NCBI GenBank assembly: GCA_036250195.1
Contig: JAVHZZ010000005.1
Span: forward strand, 179,783,448 to 179,847,447
Direction: 5' to 3'
Source of the DNA: Mixophyes australis
Taxonomy: Eukaryota; Chordata; Amphibia; Anura; Limnodynastidae
Length of the DNA: 64,000 nt
Part shown: positions 1 through 12,929 of the stretch, one piece after another
Layout: the number at the start of each line of letters is the position of its first letter
Numbering within the stretch: the first letter of the stretch is position 1
Program-made: the position numbers and the translations under genes
Notes under the pieces: generated by a model
Databases searched by the model: none
Seen by the model: the letters and a program-made list of their open reading frames with translations, nothing else
What the model was told of the DNA's origin: nothing

Positions 1-1062
1 AAGCTATTTAATTGCTGAGCTCAATATGTTAACTATGCCCCTTGCACCTCTCCACAGTCTCAGAATAGCTCAAGGCGAAGATCCTGCTTTGTGTAGAGCT
101 TTAGAAAATGTTGTCATGATAAATGGTAAATCAGAGTGATACTAGGGTTATGGGGTTCTAAGAGTCTCACAAATGTGTTGCAAATCAGTTAATAACGTTA
201 TTTACGACTTTTACCGTCAACCAACTCCTCACAAAGGTAGTTCTGATTCAACCTAATAAACATAGTCCTTTTTTCCCTTAAATCCACATGACCATTTTAC
301 ACCCCTCTTATTTCTTTTTTGGGAGATTTGGGAAGTTCAACTGTTTCGGGAAAATGTATTGAATATACAAAACCATCCAAACTTGGTCAGTTTGCCCAAG
401 AAGATTTAATTACACAACAGACACAAGAGCATTGTATTATCTCAACTCCCACTCTTGTGTCTTTACCCCAGAAAGTAAAGTATTGATGCTATTACCTACA
501 CAAGAGAGCAAGCTGTTGGTGAGATGGTATGTCATTTGGAGGTATAATGTACAATTTGGTAGGTAAAATATGAGATTTCACAGCCTGACATCTCGCAAGA
601 GAAAAATTAATTTAACATGTAAATATTCTAAAGCCCTAGTGTTAACATAAAGCGTTGTTCATACATATCCTTTTCATGGACTTTTGGATACAAAAGGGGT
701 CTTTGTGACCTAAGGAAAGAAGATGTTCTTCATGGACTATTGGAATATAATTTATTTTGCCCTTTATTATTCTTGAACTACTCCTGGACCGAAACTGTTA
801 TTATTTTTGGACAGTTACAGGATTTTTGGGAATACTATGGTTTATTTTGGGTATGGTTACAAGCATTATTGGATTGAAAGCTTAGAAGACTGGATCCTAT
901 ACAGATGAAGACATCTGATTCTAAGTAGTTGGGGATTTATTATTTTTAATAAACAGATGTGGTTATAAAGAGCGAGTTGTGCTTTATTTAAGTTTTTTTT
1001 TAAAAAAATGATTATGGTAATAATGAGGGTGTTGCGGTTTATTTAACATTTTAGCTTGTGGA
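1..1062. other. No gene recognised (upstream flank)
   Basis: AT-rich sequence without a convincing ORF, splice-bounded exon or recognised repeat. Confidence 0.6.
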
Positions 1063-1355
1063 ACTACATGCAGGGCCATCTTAACAACATTATGGGCCCC
1101 CGGGCAAAGCAGTGCACCGGGGCCCCTAGATATAGATATATAGATGTATATAGATACAGATATAGATATAGATATATAGAGATAGATAGATAGATGTACT
1201 TGCTCAGTGACCCTTGAAGGTTTTTTTTGCAGGTTTTTTTCTTTTGCAGGATTATTTATTCTCATTAAGAGCCGTGCCTATGGGGCCCCCTTGCCCGTGG
1301 GGCCCCCGGGCAGCTGCCCATCGTGCCCAATGGAAAAAATGGCCCTGACTACATG
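1063..1355. mobile_element. Non-autonomous hAT element with perfect 8-bp TSD
   Basis: The element at 1071-1347 begins CAGGGCCATCTT and ends AAAATGGCCCTG, short terminal inverted repeats of hAT type. It is flanked by a perfect 8-bp duplication ACTACATG at 1063-1070 and 1348-1355. The 277-bp interior is an (ATAG/ATATAG) microsatellite between GC-rich arms with GGGCCCCCGGGCA-like sequence. It encodes nothing. Confidence 0.85.
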
Positions 1356-1359
1356 GCTT

Positions 1360-1830
1360 AGCAAGCCCTTGGTGTCAGGGTGGCACTTGTCTGGCTGTCA
1401 TGGGTATGTTGGTGCTTGTAGTTCTACAAACAACAGGATGTCGAGACTGTTAATGGCAGCCTGGTCTGCTGGGATTTGTAGTTCCACAAACTAAAATGGT
1501 GTTTTTTACTTTTATATATTCCACACATTTTATTACACCCACCGCCACCAACGGTGTAGGAAGAGCCCTAGTGCTTTCAGGACGGGGTTGGTTCTTTTTC
1601 GAGGGGGAACCCGCACAATTTGTTTGCAGACCCCACTCCCTAGGGAATCCAGCCCCATGCTAACCAGCTTGGGGTTGGTTGTCATTATGATAGGGGGACC
1701 CTGCTTTAGTGCCACCAATCACAGCTGGTTTGCCTAGTGCTAGTTTTCATGAAATTGAGGTGACCCAAACAATCCCCCCCCCATTCCCTTGATTTCACGG
1801 AAACCAGCAATAGGCTGGTAGCACTAGGTT
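1360..1830. repeat. GC-rich interspersed-repeat-like segment, family not named
   Basis: Two related copies of the phrase TTGTAGTTCYACAAAC (near 1416 and 1475), a motif I associate with amphibian dispersed repeats, then GC-rich sequence ending in a C-run near 1770. No ORF or clear ends. Confidence 0.4.
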
Positions 1831-1839
1831 TAATAGTAA

Positions 1840-3317
1840 TAGTTGTTTACAACTTAAGTATTTCCCACTTGTCAGTATTTTAAATGTCAGGATTTAGTGT
1901 CAGAAATCTTTGTGTCTGTATTATTTTCTTAGGAAATTTGTACTACACCCCGTTCAGCATGTGGGAATAAATATGCTATTTTTACCAACTGATTTTTGAG
2001 TATAAATTATGTCCAGCATGCATCCAACACAGCATCAGGAGTCTGGAGTAGGGATGAACAAAGTCATCAACATTTCATGTGATCTGAATTTTATGGCGCA
2101 CAAATTTCAAGAGTTACAATATTCCAATTCTTATTTTTTGCTCTGCTATTCCGATGGAATGGCAATTTTGCACTATATTTCTAAATTTGCATTTCACAGA
2201 ATTTTTAGTGTATGAGTAAAGCTGGGATGCTGACCAATTCATTCTGCTGTGTGATGTGGTTAGGGTAATACTGGGAACACCAGCAAACCTGCAAAATTGC
2301 ACAGCCAAATGCAGAATGAGGCAAATATTCTTTGGTACAGTTTTGAAAAATCTTGTTCATCTCTACTCAGAAGTCCAGAAAGGGAAAAATGAATTCACTG
2401 TTTTAAATCACAAAAACAGTGAATTATAATCCCAGCAATGACAACACGAGATGTTGGGTGGGTGCGAGAGTGAGTCAGTTGTCAGCCTACTGTGATGCAT
2501 ACACCTTGAGGCAATGGATCCAACAAACAATCCAAGAAGGGTACCAGCTGAAGCTCAAGCATATGTAGCAGTCATAGCAACTGTTTACCCCTATTCAGTC
2601 ATCCTGTCAGAGACTGGCAGCTCTTTTCAGGAAGTTGAATTGAATCTTAAAAAGTATTATGAATCTGAATTGTTTTTAAAAGGAAGCCATACGTCAGCAG
2701 TGGACCTTTTATGCTACCCTGGATTTAATGATACTTACCTTCAGAGCAGTATTCTCCCAGACCATTCAAAGTTCCTCAGTTTTGCAGCTTTATTTATCAT
2801 TCTGAAGGCCTGTTCACAACTTAAATGAAAGATTTTATTTTCCTTAAAACCCAGGGATCTTCCACTAGGTCAAAACATGGACATTTCTCTTGGTTTGTTC
2901 TTCTAAATTAATATATCTAATCCCAGCTGACTTCAGGAACAATAAGGGAGGTGAAAACAAAATGAAGACCATTACTTCCTATTTTCACAGGAGAGCCCTG
3001 TTTTCAACCCTAAATGAGATGGCAAAGGCAAAGCCGTGGATCCTATCTATCAAGCCTGATCTGATCTCTAAGGGACTGACTATCCACCCATAATGAAAAC
3101 CTTACAACTAGTAATTTATGTTGAATGGTTCAGGCTAACAAGCAAAAGGGTTTTCTGATGTATTTATTATCAAACTATTCCAGTGCTTTTTAAACCAAAT
3201 TACAAATTAACAAACATTTTTACTGAAGAGTCTGGAAAAAATATGTCCATTAGAACAGTCAATGGGGCGTTTCAGAATGATGTTCTGGAGTATCCAAAAA
3301 ACTCATCACTTGAACAT
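1840..3317. other. No gene recognised; possible small TIR element at 2051-2364
   Basis: Within this stretch GGATGAACAA near 2051 is mirrored by TTGTTCATCTC near 2355, suggesting a MITE of about 320 bp, but arms are short. ORFs at 2514-2828 and 2890-3093 match no protein I know and are probably chance. Confidence 0.35.
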
Positions 3318-4009
3318 TAAGGGCCTGATTCAGTAAGGCAAGTAATTGCCAATAACTGCCATATTTTTCGCTGCACATGGCCAGAAACAGGGACCTTTCT
3401 ACAGCCTACGATTTCAGGGGTTGAACGGGGAGGGAAATGGGCATATGCACATAGTCAATGTACAGTAAGGGCATGCCAAGCTCAACACACGCAGCACTGT
3501 CCGAATAAAGCTTTGGGCATATCAAAGGAACTTGATTTTCAGTCATATCACTTGCACCAGCTACAAGTCGGGTGTTAGTGCTGATCACTAGTGGTGATGG
3601 CTGTGCATGCAAGCTAGAACATGTGCAATCAGGAACAACTGTAAAAATGTATTTTATGTACAGCAGACAATAATGATATTCTAATAAATGTATTTTATGG
3701 AGAAAAAATACCACTTTCTAATTTTTTCAATGATTCGCCATTAATGACTATATGATTAACAGGTGACATTGATTTAATTTCTTTTTTTTCTATGCGTTCT
3801 TTTGTGACTTGATTTCCACATATGTATTGGACGTATCCTCCAGTGTCTTATCTGTTAGAGCAGAGCAGACCTAGGCCTGTATTCATCAATGGACATCTCT
3901 TGAGATCCGCTCTTTGTTGAATATGGACATACGTATGCCCAACATAAGTTTGTTTAATACAAAATGCTCAATAAATTCGTTTTGTGTTTCTTGATGAATC
4001 AGGCCCTAA
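3318..4009. mobile_element. Harbinger-type MITE, 3-bp TAA TSD
   Basis: Terminal inverted repeats GGGCCTGATTCA (3321-3332) and TGAATCAGGCCC (3995-4006) are flanked by TAA on both sides (3318-3320, 4007-4009), the TWA target duplication of PIF/Harbinger elements. A related inner phrase GGCCTGTATTCATCAA at about 3873 suggests a composite or nested copy. No transposase ORF. Confidence 0.7.
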
Positions 4010-5019
4010 AAGTGCAAGTTACAGCTTTAAATTCCATTTTTAAATATTTATATATTTAAAGGTGTCTTCAAGAATTAAGCTTGATAAGTGTAACTTTGTC
4101 TCTTTGGAATCTCAGTTGGTTACTGAATGGGCTTATTCGCCATCCATTTGAATCTTTGAAGGACATTCCAATCAGGTTCACAACCTTGACATTGACATTC
4201 ATCCTGGATTTAACATGTGCCAGGAGAGTACTGGAACAAGAGGTGATATCAGTAAAAGAGCCCAATCTCCCTATCAATTAGGACAGGGTAATTCTGTCAT
4301 AAAGTTCTTCACGCTAATGTTTAGTTACGATCTCTCTTTGCTGCGCTGTCTGGAGGTGATATGGAAAACTAGAGCTACTCTTACCTAAGTAGGTCCTCTC
4401 CATATATCTTCAGAGACATACCATTTATCTTCCCTCTAATAAATGTATTTATTTTAAGCAGTATCAAGTGTTTCTGGGTGTTTTGTTCTGGCTAACTACA
4501 TTTCCTCGATAAAATTGCGAAAGACAGAAAAGAAAAGCGCTAGGTCATTTAATGAGAGTCCAAACAGATTCCTGGATTATATTGTAGAGTATTAGTGACA
4601 GCAGAATATAACCGAGCAAGCTATGTCACAAACTGATGCCGAGTCTATACAAAGAGTTCAGCTCAACATCGAAGGAGCCTGCATTGTATATCACCATGGT
4701 GAGATATTCCAATTGATTATATTACCTTTCTATGGGACATTAGTGTTCCTAATAGAATGGAGATTATATGGACTCAATTGGACTACTTAAGTTGGACATG
4801 TCTTTAATATAAAAACTCTTTGAAAATTGAACAATATTTTCCATGGAAGTATGTGGATCATACCAGATTTGTGTCCTATATACAGACTGAGGATAACACA
4901 CCAGCTGCAGACATGGCCACAAATATTGGCACCATTGCACTTATTCTAATAATTCACAATTTCATCTAAATATAAGGTTGAAAGTAAAAACAGTATTGGG
5001 TATTCACAATTATTTCTCA
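4010..5019. other. No gene or repeat recognised
   Basis: AT-rich intergenic sequence; the two opposite ORFs near 4070-4280 are shadows of each other with no similarity I can name. Confidence 0.5.
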
Positions 5020-5930
5020 GTTAATATTACAGAACCTTTGACTTTTCTTCTGAAGTTAATACTGTATATCTTTTGGAAATCAGAAAATGAAAAGAAATGG
5101 CATTGACAAAAGTATTGACACTATAGACTTTACATTTGGTTACACAGCTTTTTCTTACAATAACTGCAGCCAACAGGGTACTATAGCCAAGGATGAGGCT
5201 CCTGTACCTCTCTATTGGCAGTTTGGTCCACTCTTTTTGTACAAACTGCTCATGTTCTCCCACACTTGAAGGGCGCCTTCTCACAACTACTGTTTTCAGA
5301 TCTCTCCGCAGGTTTTTTATGGGATTTATATCTTGATTCATTGCTGGCCACAGGAATGGTTCAATTCCTGGGAGCTTTTTGAAGTGTGTTTGGGGATATT
5401 GTCCTGCTGGAAGACCAATGACCTTCGACTAGTGACCCAGCATTCTTTAGCTCAACATTGTGCTGCAAAATGGCCTGGTAAGCTCCAGGTTTCATGATGC
5501 CATGCACACTTTCAATGGACCAGTGCTAGACACAGCACAGCAATCTGAAAACAACACTGAACCTCCTACATGTTTGACTGTAGAGAAGGTGTCCTTTTCT
5601 TTGAAAGCCTTATTTTGCTTTCTGCAAAAATACAAATGTTGTGCGTTACCATAAAGCTCTAATTTGGTCTAATCTGTGCACAGGACATTCTCCCAGAAGG
5701 CATTTGGCTTGTTAGATGTGTTTTGTTAAACTCCAGTTAGACTTTCTAATGTCCCTCTCTCAGCAGTGAGGCCCTTTGGGCCACCTACCATATAACCCCC
5801 TTTTGTTGAGCTGACAACGGATGGTGCAAGATGAAACTGTTGCAGCTTGTGTCAGAAGGTAAGCTTGCAGTTGTTTGGCAGTTTATTTAGGTGCTTTCTC
5901 CACCATTTGACCAAACGTACACTGCCTATT
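5020..5930 (-). pseudogene. Tc1-like transposase relic
   Basis: Read on the - strand from about 5340 down, the sequence gives NQDINPIKNLRRDLKTVVVR and then FVQKEWTKLPIERYRSLI, matching the C-terminal DDE region of Tc1 transposases (usual form [15 protein letters not shown]) and its last helices. The rest, up to about 5930, matches only in scattered frames, with stops and frameshifts. Terminal inverted repeats are not clear. Old, inactive copy upstream of CDYL. Confidence 0.8.
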
Positions 5931-5959
5931 TAATAATTAAATGGTTTTTCCCCGTTCAT

Positions 5960-6455
5960 TATCGTCAATCACCGCAGCAAAGACGTTTTGTACAAATTTA
6001 CTATACAAGTCATGTCGGGACAATGTCCAGGCAATTACTTTTTCTTAACGAAGACTCCTTTACTGCGTATATGCGACCTAGGGTCATTTGCGGTAAAGAG
6101 CACAGTAGAAAGCAGCAACACTGACGGAGAGGGATCCGAAGATCCCTCTCCTGCGATGTTCTCCCCATAGGATTCAATTTCTAACGCCAACTTCAGATGG
6201 CATTAACTATCGAGCTCAAACTCCGAAAGTTAAGCTCTTCGGAGCTTGATAAATTGCCCAGACCACAGTCCCCATTGAGTATTACATTGAGTATTATGAG
6301 GACAGTTGTTCAATGTGGAAATTTGCCTAATGCAGGAGATATTGCCAATATCTCCTGTATTAGACTGTTCTTAAACCAACAAGTCACTTAAAAATGTCTA
6401 AACCATGTGGAAAAAGCAATTTCCACATGGTTTAGAGCTTCATAAATAGGTCCCT
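5960..6455. repeat. Hairpin-rich repeat with four short palindromes
   Basis: Four inverted repeats in under 320 bp: GGAGAGGGATC/GATCCCTCTCC (6126-6151, 11-bp arms), CTCCGAA/TTCGGAG (about 6221-6244), CAGGAGATATT/AATATCTCCTG (6333-6357) and CTAAACCATGTGGAAA/TTTCCACATGGTTTAG (6398-6435, 16-bp arms). It ends in TTCATAAATAGGTCCCTA, a phrase I associate with frog DNA-transposon ends. No coding content; family not identified. Confidence 0.5.
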
Positions 6456-6889
6456 ATATAACAAGATTGCATAGAATACATTTAAGTGTTAGGGGACTCT
6501 TGACAGCTGAAATTGAGAGTTCATTCGAGTTATTGTTATTCACTACCTAATAGGAAATAGGCATCATCTTTAGTAATTTATACAACACCTACTTTATTGT
6601 TATCCAGAAATCTGAATCTAGTTGCCAGAGTCTGAATTTGTAGGATGTTTTTGAAACAAGAAATATGATGGGAGCTGTCCTACTGCTAGCTTAGGGCAGC
6701 ATCACGGGCAACTATGTAACTGGAGGTTTTTTGGGTGTGTTTGGTATCACAGACAAGGTCGCCCTCTGATTCACATCATATGACTTTTAATGTGTTCACC
6801 AAGTAATTAGGCTGGTAAGTAATGTGCTAGGAAGGACAGTTTTGGCTTGAGGTTGACAAGTGAAGAATCCCCAACATTCAACCCTGCTC
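6456..6889. other. No gene or repeat recognised (proximal upstream of CDYL)
   Basis: Unique-looking sequence leading into the CpG island; could hold regulatory sites but none can be named. Confidence 0.5.
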
Positions 6890-7480
6890 CCCAGCGGAAA
6901 AAAAGGTCGGTGTTAGATGCGGGGGTGGGTAAGAGTTGGAAGGACAATGGGAGGGGGCAGAAGGAGGGGAGTAACGAGCGACCTAGCGACTCCGACGAAG
7001 AGAGGAAGGAGGGAGGGGTGTAATAATGGAGGTGGGCGGTTCGGTGCTTGGTGCTGAAGGATACACTGAAGAAGAAGAAGATCCCTGAGCTCGGAACGCG
7101 CTTCTACACCCGCCCTCCCCCTTCCCATCTGCGCTCGATTGTGGATCCTGTGGAGCGCCGGGGAACCGCCGCTGTAGCACTGAGTGTACACACAGACACA
7201 TATACACACACCGCTCGGTGTGCCCGTGTGAGTGTGCCGAGTGAGTGCGTGAGGCGGCTGCGCAGCTCCTGTGCGCACTCTACCACACTGGCATTTCTGA
7301 GGAGGCCAGGCACACAACTGAAAGAAAGTACTCTGCTTAGCCCGGTAGCGGCTCCCAGACCCCCGGCCCCCACCAGCATGGCTTCCGAGGAACTCTATGA
7401 GGTACTGTAACCCGGGGAGACCGGCCGGGCGGACACCCCGCCGGCGGCTGTTGGGAGGAGGGTGGGCAGACACTGACCCC
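6890..7480 (+). promoter_or_regulatory. CDYL: CpG-island promoter and 5' UTR of CDYL
   Basis: In an otherwise AT-rich window this stretch is GC-rich and full of CpG, with GC-box-like G-runs near 6950 and 7012 and CpG clusters at 7100-7300 and 7410-7450. It ends at the first coding exon. No TATA box is evident, as usual for broadly expressed CpG-island genes. The transcription start cannot be placed from sequence; it probably lies between about 7000 and 7300. Confidence 0.75.
7378..7401 (+). CDS. CDYL: CDYL coding exon 1 (residues 1-8)
   Basis: ATG at 7378 encodes MASEELYE and stops at a GTACTG donor at 7402, phase 0. The eight residues are the start of the short vertebrate CDYL isoform, and Tyr7 is the first member of the chromodomain aromatic cage that holds methyl-lysine. 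The ATG context (CAGC before, G after) is acceptable. Other vertebrate CDYL isoforms start from alternative upstream exons, but none was recognised in the 7.3 kb upstream. The next exon is 32 kb away. Confidence 0.93.
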
Positions 7481-8930
7481 TTCAGTCAGCTCTTCTTCCT
7501 CTTTTCTCTTCACTGTTTCCCCCCCTCTTGTGTCTCCAAATGCCTGGAGTGTTTATCCCGGTAGTTGTGTGTGAGGTTCAGAGCTCTCCAATGTGGAGTT
7601 ACTCCCGTCCCTCCTTCCTCCCACCGGCAGCTGCACCTTCATCTTCCTCCTCCTCCTCCTCGTACTCTAGTAATAGCCCGTGTGCGACTCATCAGCAAGC
7701 AGTTTGCTGGACAGATATCATGAGCAGAGCTATGTGGTGGCCCGGCCTTCCTCTTCCTCTGCAGCCGTGATGAGGAAGATGAAGGAGAGCACATAGCAGC
7801 CGTGACAGTGACTTTGCTGGAGTGATTGTGGATAAAGTACAGCCCGAAGTATCTGCTTTATCTGTGAGAGGCGCTACTTGTTCAATTAGTACTTTTTATA
7901 AACTCCTTCCCCAACGTATGAGTACAGTAAGCGACTTCAATCCCAGATTGTGAGGAAAAGTCATCTTTGTTAATGTGCTGAGGCAGCAATGCACGTAGCG
8001 TGTGGAGGGAGGGGAGACACGTGTGATTGGGCAGAGGGGGCATGTAAAGTATTGGGAAAGTCTTTACCTGTTATTACTGTAACTATTGACTTGTGGTAGG
8101 ACATCCCCCATTTTGATTCTCTTGTTATCCCAACTCACTCACTCTCTAACACCCACAGATAGATCCAGTAAAGAGTGATATGTATGACCATGGCTCTGGT
8201 TTGGAAATGTATCATTTAAACATATTAAGATTGCAGTTAAACCTGCATATCTTGGTCAACTGAGACCACCAGTTGGGTAACTATCAGTCCAGTCTTATTG
8301 AGATGGCTCTGCTGTTGAAATTACCATCTTTTGGCTAGGTTGGGCAAGACTTTTCAAGCAGATGTCCAATGGTGAAGATTTTTTAATGACATACATAATA
8401 TGATTTTTTGATATGTTTGTTGCACTGAGGATTAGTAGTGATTATTCTGATTTTCATAAAATATCAATGGTTTGTGCAGCACCCAGGGGGTTAGTAGATT
8501 TGTTAAGATCTACAAATACTTGAAACACTGTTTCAGAACACATACAAAGTTAAGTTTGTAGGCATAGAGAACAAGAGTAATTTTCAATGTTGATGTTTAA
8601 ATGAATCTACATTTTTAAGCTTGCAGCTGTTTAGATTGTGGCCCTTTAGGATGTTGTACTAAAGCTTTGACCAATATGTTAATATTTACTTAGCTTAACA
8701 TTGGACATTTTACACTTTTGTATAATATCTCTTATGTGAAGTATCATTTTATTTTAGTAATAGTCTAACTTACTCTAAAAAACCCATTATGGAGCCTTGT
8801 ATAATTTTGGCATAGACTGTAAGATGCATTACTTATGTCAAAGCATCATGACACTTCATGCAAAGACTGTCCTTACAATAGAAATAATAATAAAGTTAGT
8901 AAAAAAAAAAAAAAAAAACCCCCACCAGTG
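7481..8930. other. Start of CDYL intron 1, nothing recognised
   Basis: CTCCTCCTCC-type low complexity near 7640-7660, otherwise unique-looking sequence ending in an A18-like tract at 8901-8918. Confidence 0.5.
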
Positions 8931-8934
8931 TATC

Positions 8935-9850
8935 TAATTAGTAGAGCACTGGGCTACCACATGTGACCAGTATGTTTCATGCGTAGAGTCTACCGATGTC
9001 TGGTATTGTGCAGAAGGGAGGCAGCACCATTCTGCCATAAGAAAGTCATTGAATGATGCCTGGTTTATGACGGTGGAAAATGTTGTCTAGGACATCATTC
9101 TTGAATAACCTATCAATAAATGCTTGATTGGATGCAGATCTGGTGACTGAGAAGACCATGCCATATGACTAAGATCAATGTCATGATCATGACATCATTG
9201 GGCAACCACACATGCTTTGTGGATGAGGGCATAGTCATCTTGGAAAAACACTCTGTCAGAAAAGAAATGCTGCAACACGAGGTGAAGATGAGTACTGTGC
9301 CATTAACTAGACCCTCGCATTACCGTTGCCTTGTATGATATTGTTTGTACCCAAACCATGCCAGGAAATTAAGGAAAAATCAGAATACTTTACTGTTGGA
9401 AATAAGCACTTGTGGCTGTACCACACATGCATTCATCTGTTTGTAGAAAACATGTTGAAGGTTGATTTATGTGACCATATTGCCTTCCTCCACTGCTCGG
9501 TAGTCCATTGACTGTGCACCACTTTGCAATTCTGACAAGCCGTTTAGGCGGTGAATCCTGATTGATAGATATCCTGCTGTTAGAAGTTCCCTTCTGACCA
9601 TTTTTGATTAAACTGGCTGCTTGCACCACAGATTGAAATTTACAGTCAGTTGATCTGCTTTTGCCTTGAACTTAGAATTATTGACAGTGTCATCATATTG
9701 AGGCACTTTTATACTTTTACTGATTATTTTTTCCCTTGACATAACCATAGACACTGTTGCTCGTGAAACATTAGCAAGTTGAGCTGTCTTGGTCAATAAA
9801 GCTTCTTCCAAAGCGCCTCAACAATCATCCCCTTTCAAAGTCACTGAGGT
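8935..9850 (-). pseudogene. Tc1-like transposase relic (second family)
   Basis: On the - strand, 9811-9608 encodes EEALLTKTAQLANVSRATVS, the helix-turn-helix DNA-binding start of a Tc1 transposase. Downstream on that strand (to about 8940) scattered phrases match the catalytic region in several frames. Heavily decayed; its length fits the remains of one 1.0- to 1.6-kb element. Ends unresolved; an A/C-run borders it at about 8920. Confidence 0.65.
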
Positions 9851-12800
9851 CCTGTTCCAGTCATGTTAGCCGTAATTATATGTAATCATGACAGTTCAGT
9901 ATTTGATATATGACCCTGAGATTGCTGGGATTTTATGTGCTTAATTAACAGATGAGCCACAACTGTGTGGACATCCTTGCTGTCAATATGCCTGGTTTCC
10001 CTCATTTACCCACTTGTTTACACATTCTTTTGTCCACTACATGTAGATTTAAAAGCATATTGTTAGTTGATACATCAAAATCTTAGGCTACATACTGTAT
10101 ATTTATTTCTCCAATTTCTTTTTTAACTTTTTTTTTTTTTTAGTAAACCTATTACTCAATGTGAGTTCTTACCTGCGACCTATAAAGTGTCCGTATAACC
10201 TTCCTTTTCCTGCTACCAATATCTCTTCTACTCGTACGCTATGTTTAAGATTCAATTTCAAACATTTTCAGTTTCTTGCTTAATTTAATATGGTGTTATG
10301 AAGTGCCTTGCTAAAATTTAAATACGTTATATATGAACCGATCCATCACTTTAGTTACCAAGTCAAAGATGTTCACTAGATTAGTTTGACATGATTTCCG
10401 AGCAACAAATATATGCTGCCTTAAATATTGTAATTTGTTTGACACTAACCAGTCAACAGTTTTAAAAGTGATTCTATTTCCCTACTATTTATGTAAGACT
10501 TACAGGTCCTTTACCATTCTCAATTTGCTTCTCATTAGTGATTGGTTAAACATTTGATAAATGGCGCTCTTGGCATTATTCTTGGTATACATCCAAATGT
10601 TTTAAAGGACTATTTGAACCCATTGACGTATCTACTATTAATTTCAGCAGTTCAGGCAACACTATTTGTGTCTACAGTGCAGTAGGGTATATCTTTCCCC
10701 TTTAATATAATTTTTCTAAGCAATCTTGTCCTTGGTGTGCCAACACTCCTTGGCTTTCACTGCAATCATTCCCAACTGCCTTCAGAAATGTTGATATGCT
10801 TTGTTTATATGAAGAAGATTATGTTGGAGGTAGGGCACAGAGCTGATGTTAAGTGCAATCCTCTCCAACTGCCATCTATATTGTGTCAAAAAAGATTTAA
10901 AAAAATTAACATTCACTTGTAGATAAATAAATCATTTAGAAGGGTTAGAGGGATATTGAATGCAAATCTTGCTTTGTTGTGTGTCTTTTCTGCACTTACC
11001 GGTACTTATTTGCAGAGAATGGTTTGGGACTTTTGCTTTATATTTACAATTTGTACCAGAGTATATTTGTTTGGGATAGTTTTTTCCAGAATAACTAGGG
11101 GTCTTATTAGCATAGTTGGGAATACAGTCCATTCATTTTTTAAAATGAGATCCTAGTATCAACTGATATATTTGCTTTTAGCTATTTTGTTCTTGTTCCT
11201 TATTGTCTGTGTGTAATGTATTAGACCGTTGTTATAAGCTTGTGAATATAGATATATATATTATGTAATTTATTTTAATTTTTTTATTATTTTTGTCCTG
11301 AACACTTTAGTGCTGTCTTATATTGTCCTTGTTGTATTTTGCTCGTTTACAAAAATGTTGAGGTTCAAAAAGAATTATGGTAGAGTATTCCTTGGATATA
11401 TGATGCTATTTGTAAGAAAAAAAACAAAAAAAACAGTTTTCTGTAATGTTACCTTTCAGTCTTCCTCTCTCCAATAGTTGTTTTATAAATTAAAAGTGCA
11501 AGTTGGCCTTTCCCTTTTTGTCACCTATTGCTCATTTGAAAGCCATGATGATACAGTACAGGTTTTTGAAGTTGAAGTATTGTGCCAATCACACGCTAAG
11601 CGACTGTTAGGTCCGATATCGCATTAGTGTGCGTGCTCCCACAATAATGTTTTATCATACCAAAGCACATCGTACCATTTGATTTTATAAACTGACTAAA
11701 AATCACTAACAACAATGGAACAATATGGAAGTGTATCTGCAGTCGCGAGCAGCAACATAGGCAGATCTCCATAGAGTGAGTCACAATCCTTTCAGCAGAT
11801 TGTCATGAAAGATGAAGAGCACAAATCTCAAGTTAAATCGTGTAGATGTGTACACAAATCTGCCTTGGGACTTTCAGTTGTAAAATCGTTACAGAAATTG
11901 TATCTGCAGTCATTTTCTGTAGTGTGTACTCAACTTAACTCATAATGCTCATGTAGCATAGCTTGAAAAATACTAAAAATACTACATTGAAATTAAGGTG
12001 CATGAACCAGTCCATCTATAGCAATTAGTATACCTGAAAGAGCCTGTAAACCAGGAAATAGAGGATATGTACAATGCAGAGAACCATCCACAATCTAATT
12101 TAAAAATGTAAGGGAAAATCCAGAAAGAAAACTTTTTGTTTCCAACTTCTCAAAAAGTAGAAGAAGCCAGTGAAATCCAGATCCCTGTTGAAAATAGATA
12201 TTCCAGTGGCAAAGTTTAAAATAAGTCGTCTTTTAACTTTTGGTGACATAGGAGTCCATAAAAACTCAATGTATAAGAAAGCAGAGAGCATTTCAAAAGG
12301 CTTGTAGAACCTCCACTGCGTGGCTTCCATTTGTGTAGCAAGATCCCTGAAACATTTTGCCTGAATCAACTTAAAGGTCATCTGAAAAATAAGACTCTCT
12401 TTGGCTGTCCTTAAAAATGTGTTAAATTATGTATGACATGTTAAAAGAATCAGTTAAAATCACTATACAACATTTGCATATTACTGCAAATAAACACCTA
12501 ATCTCAGTTATAAGTTAAAAAACATATTTGTCTCAAAGAAAAGGACACAAATCTGTAATAACATCAGCTGGCATTTTAATGTAAGATAAAAATAGCAAAT
12601 TATACTTATTGAACAAAGAAAGAATTTCAAACAAGCGCTTCACTACCCAATGCAGCCAGATACAGCCAAAATCCCATATACATCAATTGTGAAAAAGTGA
12701 ATTGAAATAATCTAATATGGAATAACCTAGTGCTGTTTATATCTCATATCATTAATGTGTAAAAAAAACTTGTTCAAAGTGATCAACATGAATTAATAGT

Positions 12801-12900
12801 TATATTCAGATATAATTAATCCCCACTTTACTCCATCGATGAATGCAGTCATCAAACATAAAATGACAAATACAAAATTAAACAAATATAGTGTAATAGC
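9851..12900. other. Intron 1, no gene recognised
   Basis: AT-rich sequence with poly-T and poly-A runs (10130-10141, 11418-11434). Several short ORFs but none with recognisable composition or splice context. Confidence 0.45.
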
Positions 12901-12929
12901 ATCAAACTTGTGCAGTTTTGAAGATCAGT

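Noticed and set aside
984..1265. ORFs with ISIYIYISI runs
   Set aside because: Translation of the ATAG microsatellite inside a MITE.
2514..2828. 104-codon + strand ORF starting MDPTNNPRRV
   Set aside because: No similarity I recognise, no splice or promoter context; most likely chance. A conserved frame in a related frog would change this.
7048..7410. 120-codon + strand ORF ending in the CDYL start peptide
   Set aside because: It reads the 5' UTR in frame with exon 1 and then runs through the GT donor. The upstream part is GC-rich UTR without CDYL similarity; the real start is ATG 7378.
6913..7473. 186-codon - strand ORF across the CpG island
   Set aside because: Long antisense ORFs are expected in GC-rich sequence; composition is Pro/Arg/Ser-rich with no domain.
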